From: JAWVZH01 sp033722295
Lineage (GTDB): Bacteria > Bacteroidota > Bacteroidia > Chitinophagales > Saprospiraceae
Length of the DNA stretch: 32,465 nt
Assembly (NCBI GenBank): GCA_033722295.1
Contig: JAWVZH010000012.1
Location: forward strand, 1-32,465
Direction of reading: 5' to 3'
Below are positions 24,101 through 32,465 of this stretch, in pieces; positions within the stretch are counted from its first letter, which is position 1; each line of letters opens with the position of its first letter. The translations under genes were made by a program, and so were the position numbers. The notes under the pieces are model-generated. The model worked only from the letters and a program-made list of their open reading frames with translations, had not been told where the DNA came from and made no database searches.

Positions 24101-27100
24101 GTTGTTACAAAATCTTGAGACAGTGGACAGTATTTGACTGGTGTACAGGTGAAGTTGGTGGTCATAACCAGATCATCAAGGTATTGGACAAAGAAGGTCC
24201 TGAGATCTTAGCACCAGACGAAATCGAAGTTGGTACTGATCCATGGTTCTGTCTGGGTAGATTCGATGTTCCAGCTCCTTGGATCATTGATAACTGCTCA
24301 AACGACGTTGACTACAGAGTAACTACTAAGTACGGTAACGTATTTGGTAATGCTGATCAAGGATATATCGTAACTGATATTCCTATCGGTAGCTGGCCAT
24401 TGTACATCGAAGCTTTCGATTGCTGTGGTAACAGAACTGTCGATAGTATAATTATGAACGTTGAGGATAACACGCCTCCAGTATGTATTGCAGAAGATAG
24501 AGTTCAGTTGAGCTTGTCTGGTAACCAGTCTCCTGGAACCAACTTTGCAGCCATTTGTGCTGAGGATCTGAACAAAGCTTCTTACGACAACTGTACTGAG
24601 TGGTTGTGGTACAAGATGATCAGAATGGACGAACTACTCGGAACTGTTAATGGTAGCTTCGCAGACAACACAGTTGGTTGCGGTGGTATCAACGGTGACG
24701 ATGATGCGATCATTTCAGGTAACCAGGTTTACTTCGATGATTGTTCTAAGTTCTGCTGTGACGATGCTGACGAGATCGTTATGGTTGTATTGCGTGTCCA
24801 CGATGTAGATCCTGGCGCAGGTCCTGTGAATCCAGCAAGATATACACCACCAGCTGGTGATCTTGTAGGCAGATTTACTGACTGCTGGGTCGAGATCGAT
24901 GTTAGAGACAAAGCTCAACCTATCGTAGTAGCGCCACCAGACATCGTAGTAAGCTGTATGTTCTGGTTCGATGACTCAGAGGATGCGCTGAGCGATCCTA
25001 GCAATCCTACCTTTGGTAGAGTTGTAACAGACCTCAACGACAGAGAGAAAGTTAAGACGCTCGACATCGTATGTGAAGAGTGGTGTGAAGACCATCCTAA
25101 GTACGACTACGAGCCTTCTAGAAATACACCAGTGATCTGGTCTACAGCTTGTGACTTCTACGGCAGATATTATAACCCTGCCCACCCAGGTGACAAGTAT
25201 GAATTAGTGTGGGGCTTTGACGGGTACGTACTGCGTACATGCGGAGCTACACCTGAGATCAGAGTGGATGACAGAAGAGAATGTGGACAAGGTGTGATCT
25301 TGAGAGACGTAATAGTGAGCTATCAAGATCCTAAGACAGGTGGTGTTGTTACATTCAGAGACAGACAAGAGATTTGGGTGATCGATTGCGATCCGTTCTA
25401 CGTGAACGCTGACGATTGCTTCGATGATGAAGACTGTATCGAATGGCCACTGTTCTGTCAGCAGCCAGATCCTCTCGATGGATGTGGTGCAGACCTTGAT
25501 CCTTACAACAATCCTGATTTAGGATTCCCAGTAATAGTACCTGGTTGTGATGACAACTGTGCACTTGTAGCTGTGGATTACGAAGACGAGATTTACACTA
25601 TCGAGCCTGACGCTTGTTTCAAAGTGATCAGAACATGGACCATCATTGACTGGTGTCAGTATGATCCATTAGCTGGACAAGAGCGAGATGGTGATAATCC
25701 AAATGAAGTTTCTCCTGGTAGATGGGAGTATGTACAGAGTATCGTAGTAAGAGACAAGATCGATCCTGAGATCACTGTTGATGTAGGTGATTGTGAGCCT
25801 GCAGTGTACGTTGATTCTCTGGGTACTTGTGTCGGACATATCGACATCTGTGCTTCCGCTACTGACGATTGTTCACCAGACGACTGGATCGTATACGATT
25901 ATAAGGTCGATGCGTTCTCAGATGGCGTTGGACAATTCGGAGACTTTGACTTCTACGTAGGTAAATTGACATTGAGACAGTTCAACAATGGTACTGTATT
26001 GACTCAGGGTCGTCTTGACTGTGAGCAGTACAACCAGTCTGGATACTGTAACCCATTTGCTGATGATCCTACGCAGCCATTCTGTGCAAGCGGTACATAC
26101 CCTGTAGGTACGCACACGTTCTACTTCTTTGCTGAAGACGGATGTGGTAATGTCTACAAGCACACAGAAGTTGTTGAGATCCTTGATTGTAAGGAGCCAA
26201 CTCCGATCTGTAAGAATGGTATTATTACTGTTGTGATGCCAGTGAACGGAGAGATCTGTATCTGGGCATCTGACTTGAACGATAAGAGTTTCGATAACTG
26301 TACAGCAGAAGAGGATCTGAAGTTCTACTTCAACGGTGATCCTAATATGCTTGAGTACTGCGTTAACTGTGATACGTTCGAAGCACGAGGTGCTGACGAC
26401 AAGATCCTGATCGACGTTGAAGTATGGGTTGAAGATGAAGAAGGAAACACAGACTACTGTGTGACTACCATCGAGATCCAGGACAACAACGATGTCTGTG
26501 AAGGACCTGGTTCACTGGCTATCAACGGTCACGTTGAGAATGTCATGACTCAGGAGAGAGCAGAAGATGTTCAGGTATACGTTAACGGTGCTATGGATCA
26601 GTCATCTCAGTTGACTAACAGAAGTGGTGTTTACAAGTATGAATTCACTACTCCTGGCGACTTTGTAGTTGCGCCATACAACGATGATGATCCATTGAAT
26701 GGTGTAAGTACAGCTGACCTCGTTGCGATTCAGCGTCACTTGTTGGGTAAAGAAGAATTCAACAGTGGTTATCAGTTGATCGCAGCTGACGTTAACAATA
26801 CGCAAGGCGTATCTGCAGCGGATATGGCTGCACTGCGTAGCGTGATCCTCGGTAGATATAATGACTTCAGCAAGTGGAACCAGACTTCATGGAGATTCTC
26901 TGATATGAATGAGAACCTCGCTGATAACATGAACCCATGGCCATTCACTGAGGAATTAGACTATCAGGATGTTGCGACAAGCATGTACGACATCAACTTC
27001 AACGCCATCAAGATCGGTGATCTCAACGGAGATGCCATCAGCAATGGATTGACTGGAAACAGCACAAGAGGAAATGGTCTTGTCACACTTGTGGCTCAGG

Positions 27101-27759
27101 ACAATGACCTCGTAGCTGGAGATACTTACACTATGGAAGTAACTTCAGATAACTTCAGCGAAGTGAGCGGTTACCAGTTCACCATGACATTCGATGCAGG
27201 TGTATTGAACTACACTGGTGTTGAGTCAGGTGCGTTGACAGTGAACGGATCTAACGTTGGAACTTCTAAAGTTGCCGACGGTATGATCACAATGTCTTGG
27301 AACGACCTTGCAGGTAATGCTGTAAGTGTTGAGGACGGTGAGGTATTGTTCTCTGTAACGTTCGACGTAGTGTCTAACGCTAAGGCGAGCGAAGTCATCA
27401 ATGTTAACTCATTGATCACGAAGGCAGAGGCTTACGATGCTGATATCCAGGTCAAAGACTTGAACCTTGAATTCAGAAATGGTGGACAGGTTGTAGAAGT
27501 ATTTGAACTGTATCAGAACGTGCCGAACCCATTCGAGGCAAGCACAGTTATTGGCTACACATTACCAAGCGACATGTCAGCAGTACTGACTGTATACGAT
27601 GTATCCGGAAAAGTACTACTGGTAAGAGATGTTGATGGTAAGCGTGGATATAACGAAGAATTGATCCGCAACACAGAACTGAATGGTGCAGGCGTACTGT
27701 ACTATCAGCTGGATGCGGCTGACTTTACAGCTACCAAGAGAATGGTGTTGATCGACTAA
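21103..27759 (+). CDS. Giant T9SS-secreted surface protein: P-domain, HYR-like modules, dockerin-like, cohesin-like, type A sorting domain
   Basis: 2218 aa. The signal peptide (1-26, ending WMGA|Q) is followed by a proprotein-convertase P-domain-like module (about 28-186: LQHTFADDLDVTLTNPAGRTSTL ... GDWTLEITDDAFGDAGTLFSWSIEF, shown in part). Long Cys-rich HYR-like arrays follow, with repeated DNC and FCC motifs, VEDKLPP joints and WTIIDWCQYDP-type strings. Two HYR units appear split by inserted domains (about 205-370 and 440-620). The C-terminal cassette matches the 1335-aa paralogue: CnaB-like beta-sandwich, dockerin-like module (1863-1922, with loop D1896VNNTQGVSAAD1907), SWRF motif, DLNGD loop (1973-1977), cohesin-like module (about 1992-2123) and T9SS type A domain (2130-2218, YQNVPNPFEASTVIGY). 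Codon choice is strongly biased (see findings), implying very high expression. It is probably a major surface or matrix protein. Confidence 0.9.
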   Translation: MNKILTNLFRLSVAACLLALPGWMGAQTFTSSPNASIGPNAGTVTTDVITVPNGALPGDGILNSDVVLWEVCLDLQHTFADDLDVTLTNPAGRTSTLFADDGGAGGLDSRADVCLSGTGGVAVDVDDWQSGNPERFNPMNPEQAIGSTCERYFGVESGEGDWTLEITDDAFGDAGTLFSWSIEFRATSCGIEGVEDVVYEAPLGLCTDIPVEVDQPTTTGRCAPIASGPTLTSGQVTYNNCPGSVTDTDYLIDASSVANTQPCADIEVCVNYNGDHDGGNEEFILRDPNNVTRIQEATSQCQDERSCFTVAQATWSSWLTDGDGTDVVFTFVDESGVNCICGAGAGGDFFEIFVTVPTDCSVFAFNTYNGTTDASDNYPIGTTCFNWCAVDAATGGDIVVEQCVTVLPQFNQCEDMTLHAGPGECEAVLVYDTTLSCPLGGGNEPLICPGLDTNGVSANSVSCIIPNTTHGMAWENPANYIVTGVRYLRSQFYGGGTNVTFRLYQLNDPNGDVNCNNFTLIDEVAYTPLPAGFGYMTVPLSTNGQKLDAGRIYFEVEYEAGFSFPTGMDVTTGGNCTYFGSTGNPAGCGDPCDPPLINQITPFPWDMLCYVQGFTEQEIEIIGPRPWEYVPIGDTSVCMFTVFPSGDSVICKFDVTVDEYPNPITALACNDDIQLSLDETCMATVGADMVLEGGPHGCYDDYIVTVEDDRGNRMDMDNDPSNGTQLGWPHIGRCFQVTVFDPETGNSCWGNICVEDKLPPVVIECANDTVDCETNTNPLCAGGGIPCPVVVDACDPILSASWVDWETDGSCESGYNKVISRRWTFTDDYGNTTTCEQTIVVELSTLFDVVVPSSYDDIANPALLCDEKIDRDKDVTPHIRDFPFCVDGYLLDSAIWFATGGNPNIQNPDARDLSGVRLPRTLGWNCLDSGPYVGHPSPTGVYYDPHPQWEFFGVCWGPEEIVQWEGTGLPLGTACFNIHYEYRDTRIDLYDPECDAGDVGCYKILRQWTVFDWCTGEVGGHNQIIKVLDKEGPEILAPDEIEVGTDPWFCLGRFDVPAPWIIDNCSNDVDYRVTTKYGNVFGNADQGYIVTDIPIGSWPLYIEAFDCCGNRTVDSIIMNVEDNTPPVCIAEDRVQLSLSGNQSPGTNFAAICAEDLNKASYDNCTEWLWYKMIRMDELLGTVNGSFADNTVGCGGINGDDDAIISGNQVYFDDCSKFCCDDADEIVMVVLRVHDVDPGAGPVNPARYTPPAGDLVGRFTDCWVEIDVRDKAQPIVVAPPDIVVSCMFWFDDSEDALSDPSNPTFGRVVTDLNDREKVKTLDIVCEEWCEDHPKYDYEPSRNTPVIWSTACDFYGRYYNPAHPGDKYELVWGFDGYVLRTCGATPEIRVDDRRECGQGVILRDVIVSYQDPKTGGVVTFRDRQEIWVIDCDPFYVNADDCFDDEDCIEWPLFCQQPDPLDGCGADLDPYNNPDLGFPVIVPGCDDNCALVAVDYEDEIYTIEPDACFKVIRTWTIIDWCQYDPLAGQERDGDNPNEVSPGRWEYVQSIVVRDKIDPEITVDVGDCEPAVYVDSLGTCVGHIDICASATDDCSPDDWIVYDYKVDAFSDGVGQFGDFDFYVGKLTLRQFNNGTVLTQGRLDCEQYNQSGYCNPFADDPTQPFCASGTYPVGTHTFYFFAEDGCGNVYKHTEVVEILDCKEPTPICKNGIITVVMPVNGEICIWASDLNDKSFDNCTAEEDLKFYFNGDPNMLEYCVNCDTFEARGADDKILIDVEVWVEDEEGNTDYCVTTIEIQDNNDVCEGPGSLAINGHVENVMTQERAEDVQVYVNGAMDQSSQLTNRSGVYKYEFTTPGDFVVAPYNDDDPLNGVSTADLVAIQRHLLGKEEFNSGYQLIAADVNNTQGVSAADMAALRSVILGRYNDFSKWNQTSWRFSDMNENLADNMNPWPFTEELDYQDVATSMYDINFNAIKIGDLNGDAISNGLTGNSTRGNGLVTLVAQDNDLVAGDTYTMEVTSDNFSEVSGYQFTMTFDAGVLNYTGVESGALTVNGSNVGTSKVADGMITMSWNDLAGNAVSVEDGEVLFSVTFDVVSNAKASEVINVNSLITKAEAYDADIQVKDLNLEFRNGGQVVEVFELYQNVPNPFEASTVIGYTLPSDMSAVLTVYDVSGKVLLVRDVDGKRGYNEELIRNTELNGAGVLYYQLDAADFTATKRMVLID

Positions 27760-27828
27760 GTCGATCAACCCTCCTCTCGGAGCCGTAAATAGTCCAAAGA
27801 CTTACAACTAAAATCGGTTTTTGGGATG

Positions 27829-27864
27829 GCCTCTTCTCGAGTTTCTCGGGAGGGGGCTTTTTTT
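27829..27864 (+). terminator. Strong intrinsic terminator of the 2218-aa gene
   Basis: A 13-bp continuous stem (27829-27841 with 27845-27857, including three G-U pairs) around a TTT loop, followed by seven T residues (27858-27864). This is the best canonical terminator in the window and ends the small-secreted-protein/giant-protein operon 69 nt after the stop codon. Confidence 0.92.
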
Positions 27865-27888
27865 ATACCTAATTTTCATATTAAAATA

Positions 27889-27920
27889 TTTTATAATATG
27901 AATAATTCGTTTTAGATTTG
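27889..27920 (+). promoter_or_regulatory. Promoter motif before the 1021-aa surface protein gene
   Basis: TAGATTTG (27913-27920) matches TAnnTTTG, with TTTT (27889-27892) 20 nt upstream as a possible -33 element. Transcription would start near 27926, giving a leader of about 90 nt. It sits immediately after the strong terminator, where a new promoter is expected. Confidence 0.5.
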
Positions 27921-28018
27921 CTTTGCAATTGATCCCATCCCAAAAACTTTGTCTTCCATCCCTCCAGGACTTACACACAGGAAATTAGATTATTGAACCT
28001 ATTCTCAATCTCTTTAGG

Positions 28019-31000
28019 ATGACAAAGCGTGTGTTGATCCAAGGTCTATTCGTATTAATCGGATTAGCGAGCTACATTCAAACCAATTCAATGGATCGTC
28101 TTCCTCAGATGAGGGCGCCATTGGAAATCGAGGCTCCACCCGATACTACTATCAATGTTACAATGTTGGGCTGCAGAGCTATGGTTGTGCTGGATACAGC
28201 CAGCTTGATCTCTTTTGATGTAAACTGTCTCCCGATCACCTTTATGGTGTACATTCCAGGTGTGGATACCCTCATGGGAAATGGTGGAAAGGCCACGTTC
28301 CAGGGGACTGGCACCTATGATGTTTACTATGAAGCTGAAGATGCCTGCCAACAAGTCGACAGAGATACCATGCAGGTCTTTGTCATTGACAGTATACCTC
28401 CTACAGCGGTGTGTACTGGCACAAAGACCGTGTCTTTGGACGGAAATGGCATGGCCATATTGCCCGCTTTCGTTTTTGATGGTGGCAGCACGGACTCCTG
28501 TTTTCTTTACTATAAGGTAAAAAGGACGAATCCACCGGTCGGCTATGATTGTACCACGCCTGATAATCCGAACTATATGTTCGACGATGAGGTGAAATTC
28601 TGTTGTGAGGATGTCAACGATACGATCATGGTAACACTTAGGGTTTATGACACTGTGCCACCTCCGGGGGTGGTCTCTGACAATACGCTGAGCGGAAGAT
28701 TTTCGGATTGTATGACCGAGGTGATTATCAGGGATAAAGCGCCGCCTGTTTTGACTTGTCCGGATGACTTTACCATTGAATGTGGTGAGCATATCGATTT
28801 CGATACACTGGATCTACCGATGGTCAATGATAACTGCGATTCGATAAGATTCGAGTTCAGGATCGAGCAGGATCTCGATCAATGTGGAACGGGTGAGATC
28901 CGAAGGATCATCATTGGTATAGACGAAGGTGGTCAGAGTGATACTTGTACGCAGACCATCTTTGTAGAGAACAACGAACCGTTTGACGGCAATGATCCTG
29001 ATGATCTCATATGGCCAGAGCCATTTGTTATGATATATGACTGCATCTTCGTACCTGATACGGGACTGGCGGGAGGCCCTGTCATACGGGATGATGAATG
29101 CTCGCTGGTGAGCGTCAGTTGGACCGACGAAGTCTATTCATTCTCAAGAGGCGCCTGCTCAAAAGTAATTCGGAACTTCAAGGTCATCGACTGGTGTCAG
29201 TATGATCCCCGAAGAAGCAGTTCGTGCAATCCAGCTAATGGATGCTGGACCTTTGAACAGATCATAAAAGTTATAGATACCGTACCTCCCACTATTATGA
29301 GGCCAAATGATACGATAGTTGATTATCTGCAACCCGGATGCACTGAAATGATGGTGGATCTGGATACGGCATCGGCGGACACATGTTTCTTTGGAGAGCA
29401 GATAGAGTTCCGGATAGAAATTGACTTTTTCTGCGATAATATTATCGATGATACACTGAATAGTAATGATGCTTCCGGGATCTATCCCGTTGGACAACAT
29501 AAGATCATATATTTTGCTACGGATGAATGCGGTAATACTTCAGTAGACACCATGCGTCTCGAGGTGAAAGATCGCGTTCTGCCGACTCCAATTGCCATGA
29601 GCGGGATATCCATTGCTCTGGTAGACATGGGAGGAGGAGTGGCCATGAGCTCGGTTTGGGCTAAAGACCTCAACGCCAGCAGTTATGATAACTGTACAGA
29701 TCAGGAGGACCTGATCTATTCTTTCTCTCCAGATACGAGCGATAAGGAAAGAGTCTATGATTGCGATAGTGTTGGTGTTCAGCAAGTCAGACTGTGGGTC
29801 ACAGATGAATGTGGAAATCAGGATTTTGTTACGGCCATTGTCCGTGTGGAAGATACCGGTGGTTTTTGTCCGGACTCGATCAGGATGTCCTCAGTGTCGG
29901 GTCTGGTACAGCGGCATGATGGAATGAAAATGGAAGATGTTGAGATCGAACTCGCTGAGCAGCTTGCAAAAAAGATGGCAAAGACCGATAAAGAGGGCCA
30001 ATATATGCATGACCAACTTGAAAGGTTTAAGGACTATAAACTGCAACCCAGAACAAATGACGATCCATTAGCCGGCATAACGACGCGGGATATTGTTGTC
30101 ATTCAAAGACATTTATTGGGCATAGAACCTTTCAGTGAGACTTATCAGTACCTGGGAGCAGATGTCGACCGTTCTGGTCATATTTCCACGAGCGATCTTA
30201 TCATGATCAGAAAACTGATACTTGGACGCATTGGTCAATTTGATCATGGTGAAGAATGGTTATTCATACCTTCCAATTGGAAATTTTCGAACCCGAATGA
30301 CCCGTGGAGCAGCCCGTGGCCTCGATCCTTCAGAATAAGCAACCTAACAGATCCAGAAAAGGTCAACTTCACCTCTTACAAGATAGGGGATGTGGATATG
30401 TCGTATAATCTTGACGTTAACCGTCAGAGGGAGAACAAGCCTCTTGTATTGAATGTAAGTCAGGAAGGATCGGATATCGTCCTTCGAAGTGAAACTGAAC
30501 GGTGGGTGTCTGGTCTTCAGCTGACATGTGACATTATTGATTATCAGGGTGATGACCTGATCATAAAGACCTCGCTCGATAACTGGAGTAACGCTAATTA
30601 TAGATTCGACAGGGAGAACGACCAATTGATCATCAGTTGGCATTCGACGGAAGCACAATGGATAGCTGCTGATGAGATATTCAGATTGAGCCCAGGCTCG
30701 AACACAGATTCGGGATCCGCGTTTTCGGTTGTCCTCCGGGAAGGCGCTTACAATGAAGTTTATAATGATGACCTGTCTGTTTCGGCGATCCATTTGAGCA
30801 ATAGCCGAAATGATCATAACGACGACCTGATCAACATAACGTTGAGTCCCAATCCATTCAAGGATATACTGAACATCGAATTTTTCAGTAGGGATAGTGG
30901 TCCGATGAGACTTTATCTCAATGATTTATTGGGACGTCAGGTCTGGTCTAAGGAGTACGAAGTCCGGGAGGGCTGGAACAGGATCGTGCTGGATCAGGAG

Positions 31001-31084
31001 CACATCGGAGAAGCAGGAATTTATATGTTGAGATTTTCCACTTCTGATCTGAGGAAGGAATTCAAGATCGTCAAGTCTCAATAA
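28019..31084 (+). CDS. T9SS-secreted surface protein, third HYR-like/dockerin-like paralogue
   Basis: 1021 aa. The signal peptide is about 1-23 (VLIQGLFVLIGLASYIQT). HYR-like modules carry the same strings as the giant neighbour: GRFSDCMTEVIIRDKAPP, EVKFCCEDVNDTIMVTLRVYD and VIDWCQYDPRR. The cassette has VWAKDLNASSYDNCTDQEDL, a beta-sandwich (about 620-675), a dockerin-like module (about 681-740, with canonical loop D715VDRSGHISTSD726 and IQRHLLG / IRKLILG helices), an SNWKF motif and a KIGDVDMS loop that lacks the Gly-Asp of its paralogues. A more divergent cohesin-like module (about 805-930, VSGLQLTCDI) and a T9SS-type sorting domain (about 940-1021: LSPNPFKDILNIEFF, GIYMLRF) complete it. 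Its codon use is mixed, unlike the 2218-aa gene. The next paralogue starts 37 nt downstream, so the two form an operon. Confidence 0.88.
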   Translation: MTKRVLIQGLFVLIGLASYIQTNSMDRLPQMRAPLEIEAPPDTTINVTMLGCRAMVVLDTASLISFDVNCLPITFMVYIPGVDTLMGNGGKATFQGTGTYDVYYEAEDACQQVDRDTMQVFVIDSIPPTAVCTGTKTVSLDGNGMAILPAFVFDGGSTDSCFLYYKVKRTNPPVGYDCTTPDNPNYMFDDEVKFCCEDVNDTIMVTLRVYDTVPPPGVVSDNTLSGRFSDCMTEVIIRDKAPPVLTCPDDFTIECGEHIDFDTLDLPMVNDNCDSIRFEFRIEQDLDQCGTGEIRRIIIGIDEGGQSDTCTQTIFVENNEPFDGNDPDDLIWPEPFVMIYDCIFVPDTGLAGGPVIRDDECSLVSVSWTDEVYSFSRGACSKVIRNFKVIDWCQYDPRRSSSCNPANGCWTFEQIIKVIDTVPPTIMRPNDTIVDYLQPGCTEMMVDLDTASADTCFFGEQIEFRIEIDFFCDNIIDDTLNSNDASGIYPVGQHKIIYFATDECGNTSVDTMRLEVKDRVLPTPIAMSGISIALVDMGGGVAMSSVWAKDLNASSYDNCTDQEDLIYSFSPDTSDKERVYDCDSVGVQQVRLWVTDECGNQDFVTAIVRVEDTGGFCPDSIRMSSVSGLVQRHDGMKMEDVEIELAEQLAKKMAKTDKEGQYMHDQLERFKDYKLQPRTNDDPLAGITTRDIVVIQRHLLGIEPFSETYQYLGADVDRSGHISTSDLIMIRKLILGRIGQFDHGEEWLFIPSNWKFSNPNDPWSSPWPRSFRISNLTDPEKVNFTSYKIGDVDMSYNLDVNRQRENKPLVLNVSQEGSDIVLRSETERWVSGLQLTCDIIDYQGDDLIIKTSLDNWSNANYRFDRENDQLIISWHSTEAQWIAADEIFRLSPGSNTDSGSAFSVVLREGAYNEVYNDDLSVSAIHLSNSRNDHNDDLINITLSPNPFKDILNIEFFSRDSGPMRLYLNDLLGRQVWSKEYEVREGWNRIVLDQEHIGEAGIYMLRFSTSDLRKEFKIVKSQ

Positions 31085-31121
31085 AGTGCACCCTGAATTT
31101 TTTAAATATCAAACGAGGCAT

Positions 31122-32465
31122 ATGAAAAGGTTTGCAGTTCTGTTAATGGCTGTGATAAGCATAAGTGCGTGGGGAAGAGGTGGCATGCTCTCTGGAGATA
31201 ATGAGACTTCAGAGACGGTTAATGTAAGGCCTCTAAGTTGTCATCAAAACCTACAGCTTTCTATAGGGCCACTGGGTTATACGGTGATATCACCGCAGAT
31301 GGTGCTCTCTGACACATTCATGTCATACGCGCCTTTCAGGATCATGATAGACGGTAAAAATACCGATACGATCAAATGTGTATCAGTAAATAGTGTAGTT
31401 GAAGTGAAGGTGATAGATACGAGAAATGGCAACAGTTGTTGGTCAAATATTCTGGTAGAAGATAAATTACCTCCCGAGGTGACTTGTATCAATGATACAT
31501 TCCCTTGTTATGTAGACCCATTCAGTGTCGATTATAGCGTATATGCCTCTGCGAGTGATAACTGCGACGATTCCGTCTCACTTGATTATGCCTTTTTCTT
31601 CCGTGAATTAGGCTGTGCCAGTAATCAATTCGTTTCCTATGTAGAACTCAGATGGACAGCGGAGGACGATCAGGGATTGACCGATCAATGTGTCAGTCTG
31701 ATATTTTTTGAAAGAGTGTCTCTAAACAGTACTGAATTTCCCGGGGACACAACTATTTCCTGTCCCCTGTCTGATACAATTGACTTTGGCGAACCATTGA
31801 TAGATAGCCTTCCAATCAGTCCTCTATGTGACCTCGTGTCTTTCTTTGAGGATGATACCATACCTGGAAGATGCTCTGGAGAATTTGAGATCAGAAGAGA
31901 ATGGACAGTAATGGATGTCTGCGCCAATCGGGCAGTTCTGGATACTCAGATAATTACAGTTATTGACACGGTAGCTCCTGATCTGATTTGTGCAGATAGC
32001 ATTACCGTTGGAACAGAATCGGCGACCTGTACGGCCCTGTACGTCGTGCCTCCAGTCATGGCAAGTGATGCATGCGGAGAAGATTCTCTGATCTCATTCA
32101 TGATACGCATAGAAGGCCAGGGCATGGTGAATGTTGGAGATACTGTGGAGTTGGACACGGGCAGTTATGACGTGATGATCTATGCCGAAGACGACTGCGG
32201 GAATATTGATTCATGCGATCAGGAACTTACCGTTGTGGATGATGTAGCTCCGGTATTGATATGTATACCTGATCTGGAGATATATCTGGACTCAATGGGA
32301 AATGCCCCAGATTTATGTCTGGCAGACCTGGATCACATGAACTTCTATTTCGATAATTGCGGAATAGACTCTCTTTTTATTGCTAAAATGGTAGACTTCT
32401 GTGATACAACAAGAAACAATCAATTCGGATCATGTGTAGAATTTTGCTGTGCAGATGTGGGTAAC
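31122..32465 (+). CDS. Fourth HYR-like surface protein (5' part, runs off the window)
   Basis: 448 codons are open to the last base, with no stop. The start ATG 31122 gives a short signal peptide (MKRFAVLLMAVISISAWG). The N-terminal module matches those of the 1335- and 2218-aa proteins: PLSCHQNLQLSIG...TRNGNSCWSNILVEDKLPPEVTC parallels NSCWGNICVEDKLPP. Further HYR-like units follow (REWTVMDVCANRAV, VIDTVAPDLIC, AEDDCGNIDSC, VVDDVAPVLIC), and the visible end EFCCADVGN is the FCC motif shared by all paralogues. Export by T9SS is expected but the sorting domain is not in view. A dockerin-like/cohesin-like C-terminal cassette is predicted beyond the edge. It is 37 nt from the 1021-aa gene, with no terminator between. 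Confidence 0.85.
   Translation, partial: MKRFAVLLMAVISISAWGRGGMLSGDNETSETVNVRPLSCHQNLQLSIGPLGYTVISPQMVLSDTFMSYAPFRIMIDGKNTDTIKCVSVNSVVEVKVIDTRNGNSCWSNILVEDKLPPEVTCINDTFPCYVDPFSVDYSVYASASDNCDDSVSLDYAFFFRELGCASNQFVSYVELRWTAEDDQGLTDQCVSLIFFERVSLNSTEFPGDTTISCPLSDTIDFGEPLIDSLPISPLCDLVSFFEDDTIPGRCSGEFEIRREWTVMDVCANRAVLDTQIITVIDTVAPDLICADSITVGTESATCTALYVVPPVMASDACGEDSLISFMIRIEGQGMVNVGDTVELDTGSYDVMIYAEDDCGNIDSCDQELTVVDDVAPVLICIPDLEIYLDSMGNAPDLCLADLDHMNFYFDNCGIDSLFIAKMVDFCDTTRNNQFGSCVEFCCADVGN

Noticed and set aside
21103..27759. Horizontal acquisition as explanation of the aberrant codon use
   Set aside because: The protein is a clear paralogue of its neighbours with the same cassette; expression-driven bias is the simpler reading, though a genome-wide codon comparison is needed to be certain.
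28088..28792. Minus-strand ORF of 234 aa opposite the 1021-aa gene
   Set aside because: His/Arg-rich translation typical of antisense of Asp-rich coding sequence; no domain recognised.

Overview
The window looks like a chromosomal segment from a member of the phylum Bacteroidota. It has a SusC/SusD pair, type IX secretion system (T9SS) C-terminal sorting domains, a PorP/SprF-family protein, a gliding-motility (CHU_C-type) C-terminus and several TAnnTTTG promoter motifs. The very large Cys-rich HYR-like surface proteins, with 'IDWC' motifs and dockerin-like modules, point by inference to the Saprospiria/Saprospiraceae; no rRNA or other marker gene is present to confirm this. Every supported gene is on the plus strand. 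I see no tRNA, rRNA, CRISPR array, transposase or phage gene.

Left part (1-10.5 kb): the 3' end of an SDR oxidoreductase (HSDL2-like); a Reg_prop/Y_Y_Y sensor histidine kinase with a NarL-type response regulator; a SusC/SusD outer-membrane uptake pair closed by a good terminator; a secreted NHL/SMP-30-like beta-propeller with an odd C-terminal membrane segment; and a short stand-alone TonB C-terminal-domain protein. The TonB gene sits behind its own promoter motif and a terminator-like leader hairpin. The kinase probably senses a ligand and controls the SusCD pair, but no degradative enzyme is present.

Middle (10.5-11.5 kb): a 7-bp periodic DNA repeat array (about 13 units) and an orphan NarL-type response regulator.

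Right part (11.6-32.5 kb): a cluster of T9SS-exported surface proteins. Three complete giants (1335, 2218 and 1021 aa) and a fourth cut by the window edge are built from HYR-like Cys-rich beta-sandwich modules. The three complete ones share a C-terminal cassette of small beta-sandwich, dockerin-like module, DxNGD loop, cohesin-like module and (clearest in type A form in the first two) a T9SS sorting domain. Among them lies a 1036-aa protein with three cohesin-like modules, six SprB-type repeats and a CHU_C (type B) sorting domain, followed directly by its probable PorP/SprF partner. This reads as a candidate surface scaffold with cohesin-like and dockerin-like parts, and is the most interesting feature of the window.

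The 2218-aa gene has strongly selected codons, suggesting very high expression. It follows a small secreted protein and a 615-bp leader that carries a repeated bipartite motif (CTATGTTRT, 7-9 nt, AAGACGAACAA). All functional statements are sequence-reading inferences; no database search was run.
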